64,000 nt of DNA from Epiperipatus broadwayi (lineage: Eukaryota > Onychophora > Udeonychophora > Euonychophora > Peripatidae), in contig JAQFVV010006231.1 of assembly GCA_028023455.1 (NCBI GenBank), forward strand, positions 2,375,478 to 2,439,477. Direction: 5' to 3'. The notes beneath the pieces were generated by a model. It searched no databases. It was given only the letters and a program-made list of their open reading frames with translations, and was not told the DNA's origin. Shown in pieces: positions 56,474 to 64,000 of the stretch. How positions within the stretch are numbered: position 1 is the first letter of the stretch; every line of letters begins with the position of its first letter. Position numbers and translations under genes: made by a program.

Positions 56474-59106
56474 AGAGAGAGAAAAACATATATTTTATAA
56501 AAATTTCTGTATCAGATATGATTAATTACTTTTCTCCTTTTGTATATCAAACTTCACTATTTACATTCAGTTTCTGCTTTTATATAATGAACTCCATTTT
56601 ATATCATCATGATATTTCGATGAATATCACTTCACCTGCATTGATCAACTTCTTTTGCTGTTATTTCTAATTATAACTTGCCAACTATCATCAACTAAAT
56701 ATATTATTCTGCCAACTGATTTTGATATTTCAGGTTGTATTGAATTTATAATTATGTGACCATTTATAAACAGACTATCAAAACTCAATCATCACAATTT
56801 GTCAAAAATGAAATATACTGTAGTATGTAATGGACAGCTGACACCTAATATCTATCATCAGAGAACACCACTAAATCTCTAATCTAGAACATTTATAATT
56901 TACTGATGAGGATATCAAATACAAGTGCCTACCACAGCTGTACCATCACTTGTATAAAACTAAAATCATCTCTAGATCATGGAAAGCAGAGATTCTTGGC
57001 AAGAAAAATAATTGGCAGAGCAGACTAAAATAAACAAAAATTCTGTACAAATCTAACAAAATAATATTTATAAACAATTTAATAACATAGTATACAATTC
57101 AACAGTAGGGTTTGAATACTAGAGTTATTTTACACAGGATAGAGACTGACTACTAATTAACTCTTTTAAATAAGTATATAGTGTATCTAATAGTTGATAA
57201 TTTTAATATTACACTCCCATCAGTTTACAAAGACTTGACAATTTATTCTAATGTGCACACAATCAATGAATTCTCAAGCAGTCTACTCTAATGTATATGG
57301 TCACACACACAAGCTATTACAAAAAAACAAAGCTTATATGTGATGCATTCGATCCAATCACAAAAAGAAACAAATTAATACTCTTTGTTAGAAAGCAGAA
57401 ATATATACATAGTCACTTTACCCATTGTAAAACACATGTCCATAACATCTCGAGCAGGAAACTCATGGGAAGGAAGATCACTTTACACATTTATTAACAT
57501 ATTAATAACTGTGAATATATCAAGCAGGAATAATAAAAAAATTATAAGGGCCAAAACATATAATAATAACTTCATGTGGTATATAAATATCTAGAATTAT
57601 TCTATACAATTTACACACACATGCATATCTATTTGACACATATGCTAAAGAATAAATAAGAAAACTGCCAACAATTTAAACAACTTAATGATTTATAAAA
57701 ATTATGCGCACAGACGCATAAGAGTCAAAATCTTCAGTAGAATTATTAATTATCAAATAAAAAAACTATAAAATCAAATCTATTTCTTTTAAACTACTTT
57801 TTTTTTTTTTAACAACAATTGGGGAAGTGATTTTCTTTTAAATCAATCTATCTCAAAATTATGAGAGACACAAAAAAAGATTTTCTTTTTAAAAAAATCT
57901 TTTACAAAGAAAATCAAAAGATTAAACTTTAAAACTAGATTCAAACTATCATTTATACCTAACACATATTTATATAATAATAATATAATACATAGAAATA
58001 TAATAATACAAAAAAAAAGTTTATAGAACAGAACACAGTATAAATATAAAATTTAAAACCTTTAACCTGTATATCACTGGCTTACGGGCAATGTCTTAAT
58101 AAAACAATTCATAATAAAAGTTACACCTTAAGTCCAGAGAGGAATTTCTAAAGGGATACTATTTTCTGAAAATTTTGAATTAGATAAATGTGTATATGTG
58201 CAAAGGTACATAAGAGTTTACATGCCTTCTTTTACTGGTTGCCTTGATCTAGTATAAGAGTTTGTTCTCGAATTGTTTCTGTTATATTGAGAAGTGCATT
58301 TAATTATATGTCATTTTTGAAGGTAGTAGTTGCATGGGATGTTGACTTCTCAGCAAGCAATGTTAAGCATTCGATAGCTATAGCTACATACTGGAAGATA
58401 GAGCTCATTTATCAGCACTTTAGCTGCTTATAATTTTTAAAATGGCCACTGATAGAAGGTCTGGATACCACATGTTAAACAGGCAAGGGAAAGATCACAA
58501 ATAAAAGCAGAATCATAGCAGATTAGAATGTAGAACAGAAAAGACAGGATGAATAGAATGGAAATATAATTCTCAGCTGATCTTTTTATAATACTAAATT
58601 TAATTGATTAGCCTAATAATTTTCCAATAATTTTTAATTAGCCAAGCCAGTAATTACATTTTTAATTCAGATAAGCTAGTAATTATTTAATTGATGGATT
58701 TACCAAACTTTTAATTAAATCAATTTGTTGTGTTTTTTTTTTGTTTTTTATAGATAGCAGAAACTTAAAATTGGGAACAAAACTTAATAATTGATTTTCT
58801 TAAAAGTTTTTAATTATAAAAAAAAAACTAATTAATAATTGATAAAAAGTTTTATAGATTAAATATTGTTCCAGTAATATAATTTTTTTAAAAGATTGAT
58901 AATAATTTTAATTACAGAGTACAATTTTTTTTACAACTAAAAATAACCTAGACTAATGTAATAAATACAAATTTATTAATGTGCGTGTATATATCATACA
59001 AGCATATATATATAACAAAACTTAAAAGCTGAAATTACGCTTGTGCTTTGCCAACATAAAATATTTTAACATAAGTTATATATTGAGATAGCAAAGATCT
59101 ATCTCA
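56474..59106. other. Non-coding part of the composite insertion
   Basis: No domain, LTR or tRNA-like sequence was recognised. The plus-strand frames at 57291-57594 are short and of ordinary composition. Complexity is higher at 56800-57000 and 58050-58500, but I find no match elsewhere in the window. Confidence 0.4.
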
Positions 59107-59147
59107 GTGTTCAACAAGTTGATCCCATATCACCAAAGCTTCTATGC
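59107..59147 (+). repeat. Right copy of a 41-bp flanking repeat
   Basis: GTGTTCAACAAGTTGATCCC.. ending AAAGCTTCTATGC; the partner of 55362-55402. Confidence 0.8.
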
Positions 59148-59560
59148 ATATTTATAGGAGTATTTATGAATTTGGATTAAAATGAAAACCTAGGGAAGAT
59201 TATGTATTTTTTTTTTTTTTTGTTGCAAACAATGCTTCAGAATACCAGGAAATATAAGAAATTTAGAATTAAAGATAATGTTAAAAATATTAAAGTTATA
59301 TTCAAAAACTGATACCTTGATCAGAATAATAATGCATATGGATCATATTGGATGTAATTAAATCAAAAACTTAAACTTTACTGATTGTTTTTGATGAAAT
59401 AACGATATTAAATGGATATATGCCTACATGTTTGAAAAGATAAATTTTTAATAATAGTGTTTTACTAGCACTTATTTCTGAATTTGAGATTTTGACAGTT
59501 AATAAAAAGCAAGCAAAATTGTGACTTTAAGTTATATAATGAAATATAAAAAGATTTGTA
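59107..59560 (+). pseudogene. RTE-clade RT fragment, right part of a split copy
   Basis: It opens with QQVDPISPKLLCIFI (the QGDPISPKLF region), then MLQNTRKYKKFRIKDNVKNI, DICLHV..KD-type text where PxCLKRKVF is expected, and a LISEFEILT segment equivalent to LTYGxETWT. It therefore continues from where 55126-55402 stops, overlapping it only by the 41-bp repeat. An A/T-run at 59205-59221 interrupts the active-site region. It is non-functional. Confidence 0.68.
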
Positions 59561-62044
59561 TTAGGTTTGAAAATGAAATACATGGGTAAGAGAGAGTAAA
59601 CACACATATATGTGCAATATACGTGTAATTGAAATGGAAGTAATTACTTATCACTGAGTTGTGTAATGTCAACAATTACAAAAAGTTGGAATAATATCAA
59701 TCTATCTTTTAGCTCTGTTGTTATATAAGCTTAGATTTTTGATATAGTTTTAAACTATAGAATGAATTTTGTTTATTATTTTGATTCACGTGCAAACTAA
59801 ATTATCTGAAATCACCATTGATATATGCAGAGGATCAAGAAGGAGTTTTAGTTTAACAACTTCGGAATATTGAATGAAAAGTCACTTTGATAAATGCAAT
59901 ATACATATAGCATTTGTAGATGATCTTAAAGATATGGCTAGAATGGAAAGATAACTATTGATGAGAGTTTCAAGTGTAATTTGTAGAATCCACTCTTAGA
60001 ATATTAATTAAAAGAGCAATGATAATCAAATGGTTTATGGTTGGAATTTCACAAGAAATTCGATCACCAGAAATGGTAGAGCTGGAGATGCATCCGTAGA
60101 TTTTGAGATCCAGAGTCTGCAAGAATCCCACTATGCCAAATTTTGTAGGATATAAAATTGATTGATAATGATTTAATAAATATTGATTACTTTTGAAAGC
60201 CTTGAAAAATGTTAAATAAATTTATTTTTATCCATAATGTTAAGTTATCAGTTATTATTTAAATTTTTTTCAATTTTTTTATTAGCTATTAGATATTTTG
60301 ATATAGAGACTAAAAAATTATTAATAGTTTCTTTGTAAAAGGCGTGCGCATACTTTGTGCATGCTTTTTAGATATCAGAAGCTTTCACTCTGAAATGATT
60401 GGCAAAAATGCTGAACATTATATAGAATAGTGGAATGCTGTATATTTTGGAATCTCTGATAACTTATTATTTATAAGTCCATTTATTTTATCTGCTTTTT
60501 TTTTAGAATGAATTAATGAAAAACAGAAAAAAGCAAATAATAGTTAAACTGTTTTTCTTTTTTCAGTTTTGATCATTTTGATTTAAGTTATTGGCAACTT
60601 ATCAAAAGAATGCTCTTCATCTTTCAGTTTAAATATCTCGTATACAATTAAAATAAGATCTGAACTTCAACCCCACACAGCTCAACAATTTTCATATCTA
60701 AAGAATATAAATTCATTATATCATTTCCTCACTTTTATTTTGATATAAAAAGAGAAAAAAAATGTTTCTTTCATTTTGTAAAAAAGAATGTGAACATTTT
60801 ATTAAAAAAATATTAATAAATTAAAATATTGCAGTGGGAGTAGAAATATTAAAATGTAAATAATTTGAACCTCACATTTAAAATTGCTCATATTTGAAAG
60901 GTTTCTGTAATTTAACATTTTAATTTATAAACTAAAAAAAGGCTTTAAAATGTAAAGGGCTTCTTTACATTCTGATGTTGCTATAAACATCATATCTCAT
61001 TAAAGAAGAGATTCCAAAGTAAATTATATTAGAGGAGTAGCAAACAACAGCAAATTATCATCAAGTGAAAAAATATTTGACAGTTATATCAGAGAAGATA
61101 ACGTATTTAATAAATTCAATGTATAACATATTCAATAAATTCAATGTATTTTATAAAAATAATACAACCAATGAGATATCTTAATCTTAAATTGAAGTCA
61201 ACACTAATATCATAAGCATATCATTTGCCTCATCAAGATGCAACAGTCCCTCTTTGCTTAGATATATTTATTCATCATCATCATCATGATTTCAGTGAAT
61301 TCAATTAATGTGTAAATCTATAGCATAAACACTAATTAATTAGTATTAATTAATTCTGATTATTACAAATATTAAATATTGCAAAGAAGATTGTCTGAAG
61401 ATTTGTGATCATGACATTTTCCATCATCTTGTCGAAAATATTTAGTAAATGCTTCTAATCATGTCAGCAATACAAAAATCGATTTATGTCATTATTATAA
61501 AATAAAATAATAAAAAAAGTTAATATAAAAAAAGAAAAGTCCAAAATAGAACAACTTTCATGAAAAATGATTATCCACAAGCTTTTCATTAAGACCTTAA
61601 ATAGTCAACAAAAGAAACATTAAAAGAATAAATAATGGTAAGTTCTGCAGAGCTAGCAAATATACTATGGATGGTGGATAAATTAAATAATATCAAGAAA
61701 GTTTTCCAAATAATCCTAATCTCTACAAAGTCTAAATTTGAACATTTGGAAAACAAGAATTACAATCATGTAATAAAATGTGAATGTGGAATGAATTAAA
61801 TCAATGAAATTATCCATCCAATCAATGAATAAATCAATATAAAATAATGATTGGAGAAGAAAAGGAAAATATCTAAAGTAACAGACCAAGCATGTACCAA
61901 TGAACTTATGTTTATTTGTGAAAATACAATTGCATGACAATGACAAATAGTCCCATAAGTTAATCTAATATGATGATTCATAATGTTTGCAATTTTGTTC
62001 TTCAAACATTGAGAAACAGAAGGACACTAATTATATAAAATTAT
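59561..62044. other. AT-rich region, nothing firmly recognised
   Basis: A more complex patch at 60035-60140 (AGAAATGGTAGAGCTGGAGA) and a CATCATCATCATGAT tract near 61275-61290 are the only departures from AT-rich background. No open frame of significance was found. Confidence 0.35.
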
Positions 62045-62312
62045 TGCCTTTGACAAACTAGCAAAGTGGATTAGAATATTATTTTAAATTCAGTATTCAT
62101 GAATCTAAAGGTAACTTGTTTAATTCTAATTATCATTCATCAGTCAAGTAACATCTGAAAAAGAGAATAGTATAATATCATTTAAAATGTTGTTTTCCAT
62201 ACTAATTTGTAGCATATTAAAAACAGTCAACTATACTTAGAAGATTAGTTTAAATTTTTCTAAAAACATTTAATAATTCAGTGAGATAATGAAAATAATT
62301 TAGTATATGATT
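62045..62312 (+). repeat. SINE-like repeat family Y, copy 2
   Basis: TAGCAAAGTGGATTAGAATA has an A-box shape, and TTCATGAATCTAAAGGTAAC followed by TTTAATTC is a worn B-box region. The body contains TTTAAATTTTTCTAAAAACA and TTTAATAATTCAGTGAGATAATG, in the same order as 51340-51612. Confidence 0.5.
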
Positions 62313-62404
62313 ACAAATTGCAAGAAAAGATCATCTAATTTACAAATATAATAAACATTTTGTCTTTTTTTTTTTCTAAATCAAATGTCTTTTTAATGAT
62401 AAGT

Positions 62405-62810
62405 GTTGATTTTAACTTTAAATACAGATGTTGTATTGATTGTATTATTGTATCAAATACATTCAGTTTATTACATATTTTAGTGACTAAATTTACAATA
62501 TTTAAATGATCATCTGCTGTTACGATTTATGTTTATGTATTTAGAATCAATTAAACCAAGTTTATTTTGACAATGTGGAATTCCTCTTGTAAAACACATT
62601 AGTGTTTTTTCGAATGTATATAAAATTTTTAGAAACAATTGTGCAAGTATCAGCATACTGTTTGGACCTACTAATGAGTCATGTTGAAAATTAAATAATT
62701 CACTCTTGGTTTACGAGTGCAATTTAGCAAATAAGATGGATTGCTAATGCCATAAATGTTGATTTTAATTTAAAAATATAAATATTGCACTGTTTGTATT
62801 ATTTTAATAT
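62405..62810 (+). repeat. Pair of direct repeats, period about 353 bp
   Basis: GTTGATTTTAACTTTAAATA followed by TTGTATTATT near 62405-62450 is repeated as GTTGATTTTAATTTAAAAATA followed by TTGTATTATT near 62758-62805. Confidence 0.4.
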
Positions 62811-63630
62811 ATATGTGAAAGATATATTCTGAAAACTTCCATTTCATTATACCTGTTTGAAATACATGAATAAAGATATTTGACAAAAAAAGCAAATGAA
62901 GTATATCTAAGATGTTAAATATGGAAAGAAAATGAATGAACTTGGATTAAAATTACTATGTGATTCTGTTTAATAAAAATGAGATATTAATCTTCAATTA
63001 AGTTTAAAATATATATGTGGGCAGATGATTATTCATAATGGTTAATGCATTTTTCTCAAATGGATGGTGTCAAATGAAATTAACACTTGTAAATCAAATT
63101 GTTATTTATATTATATAAATGTGAAAGTTTGTTTGTTTGTTCATTTGTTATTTTATAATTTAACAAATATTGCACCAATCTTGATGAATCTTGCATGTTT
63201 TCTTTTCTTTTATGACACTTAATTATTTTAAAAACTTTGGTAATTTGCAGTGTAAAAATGTGTTGCAATAGAACATTTTCTAATGACATAATAAAAACAT
63301 AAAAATATGGCAGCACTGATTAAAAAAGTATCTGCATTGGAAAATATTGCGGCCTGCATACTGAAGTACATATGGAACCTAATTGAGAGAATTATAGTTT
63401 TTGATAATCTATGATAAAACTTTATTGCATAAATATATTTTAAATTAATTAAATTTCATGTAGATCATGTATTTAATTTTTCATATGCATATACCATAAT
63501 GTTGATATTTTAAAAATTATCACATGAAAAATATAAATTAATTTACTTTAAAATTATTGTTTATTGTATTTAATAATTGTTATATTTTTTACAATACTGC
63601 TATTAATAATTATTTCATGTAAATATTACA
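62811..63630. other. AT-rich region with a relic of the 12-kb dispersed repeat
   Basis: The block at about 62945-63020 matches the repeat at 12040-12490. The rest shows nothing recognisable. Confidence 0.35.
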
Positions 63631-63794
63631 TAATTAGAGAGGGTTTGAATTCAGACTTTCAAGCTCACTTTTTGTACAGCCACATACATGTCCACATACA
63701 TGTGAAAAAGATAATGATCTCCAATATATGTATTTCATTTCCCACACATATATAACCAATGCTCAAAAGTTTGAATTCAAATCCCCTCTAATTA
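63631..63794. repeat. Palindromic pair of SINE-like repeats
   Basis: The left end, TAATTAGAGAGGGTTTGAATTC, and the right end in reverse complement, TAATTAGAGGGGATTTGAATTC, form an inverted repeat of about 35 bases. The left half (63637-63722), read on the minus strand, aligns with the SINE-like repeats at 10170 and 33017, with its B-box-like end outermost. The right half has a matching outer end on the plus strand. Confidence 0.65.
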
Positions 63795-63850
63795 CATCAA
63801 GTTTAAAGTATATATACTATACTTGTATTTAAATAATACATAATTATAAT

Positions 63851-64000
63851 TTAATTATCAAACTTTCTACTAACATGATATTACAGCTAGAAAAATGGAG
63901 AGAATTACTGAGTGAAATATGTAAATATATCTTAATTATCAAACTTTCTACTAATACCAGAGTACAGCTACAGAAATGGAGAGAATTAATGATGGAAAAA
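63851..64000 (+). repeat. Tandem duplication, period 81 bp, cut by the window end
   Basis: TTAATTATCAAACTTTCTAC occurs at 63851 and 63932. Each copy is followed by a TACAGCTA and AATGGAGAGAATTA block. The second unit reaches the end of the window. Confidence 0.8.

Larger units (their letters stand above)
55403..59106 (-). mobile_element. Composite insertion with poly(A) end, inside the RTE copy
   Basis: Seen on the minus strand, the insertion ends with AATAAA and then an A-run at 55405-55416. It lies between the two 41-bp flanking repeats, as expected for target-primed retrotransposition. Its 3' portion encodes a LINE ORF2 C-terminus; upstream of that is a coiled-coil frame. The remaining 2.6 kb (56474-59106) has no recognised coding content and could be a long leader, a second insertion or host DNA carried along. 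That the whole interval is one insertion is inference from the flanking repeats. Confidence 0.55.

Noticed and set aside
1-64000. CRISPR arrays, bacterial operons, rRNA or organellar genes
   Set aside because: No regularly spaced repeats, ribosome-binding sites, dense frames or rRNA-like sequence were seen; the window is typical of repeat-rich animal nuclear DNA.

Overview
This window looks like non-coding DNA from an AT-rich animal nuclear genome, roughly three-quarters A+T by eye. It has no operons, no dense genes and no bacterial or organellar signals. The evidence for an animal is a single spliced-looking exon in long non-coding DNA, several animal-type retroelements (APE-type LINEs with an RRM/zinc-knuckle ORF1, RTE-clade LINEs, Penelope-like elements with a GIY-YIG domain, a Ty3/Gypsy LTR element) and tRNA-derived SINEs. 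An invertebrate seems likeliest, but I cannot name the lineage.

Layout. 1-3.3 kb: a tandem duplication, a repeat fragment and one candidate exon of a host gene (1720-1823, +). 3.3-8.3 kb: a 5'-truncated, frameshifted APE-type LINE on the minus strand (LINE-A). 8.5-13.8 kb: short dispersed repeats and a diverged LINE-A 3' fragment. 15.1-17.4 kb: a decayed RTE LINE (+). 17.9-18.9 kb: a 5'-truncated Penelope-like element with an open RT-tail/GIY-YIG frame (-). 19.7-20.8 kb: a DNA transposon with short TIRs and TA target sites. 20.8-26.7 kb: AT-rich DNA with nothing I recognise. 26.7-34.4 kb: small repeats, a minimal tRNA-derived SINE with target-site duplication, a 2.9-kb head-to-head palindrome of two Penelope copies, and a solo Penelope 3' end. 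35.9-40.0 kb: a LINE with an intact-looking 5' end and long ORF1 that stops inside the endonuclease (LINE-B). 40.35-47.5 kb: an LTR retrotransposon with 1.77-kb LTRs carrying only gag. 47.7-49.4 kb: two foldback elements. 50-53.4 kb: SINEs and RTE fragments. 55.1-59.6 kb: an RTE copy split by a 3.7-kb insertion flanked by 41-bp near-identical repeats. 59.6-64 kb: AT-rich DNA with a few SINE-like repeats.

No multi-gene pathway or new protein system was found. The most interesting signals are (i) a short structured element shared by four Penelope 3' ends, whose stem is kept while its sequence changes; (ii) the Penelope palindrome, in which one arm carries many more single-base changes than the other; (iii) a LINE missing its 3' rather than its 5' half, with a YY1-like motif near its 5' end and frameshifts clustered at A-runs; (iv) a gag-only LTR element; and (v) a very short tRNA-headed SINE. 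All coordinates of decayed elements are approximate, since they come from reading by eye.
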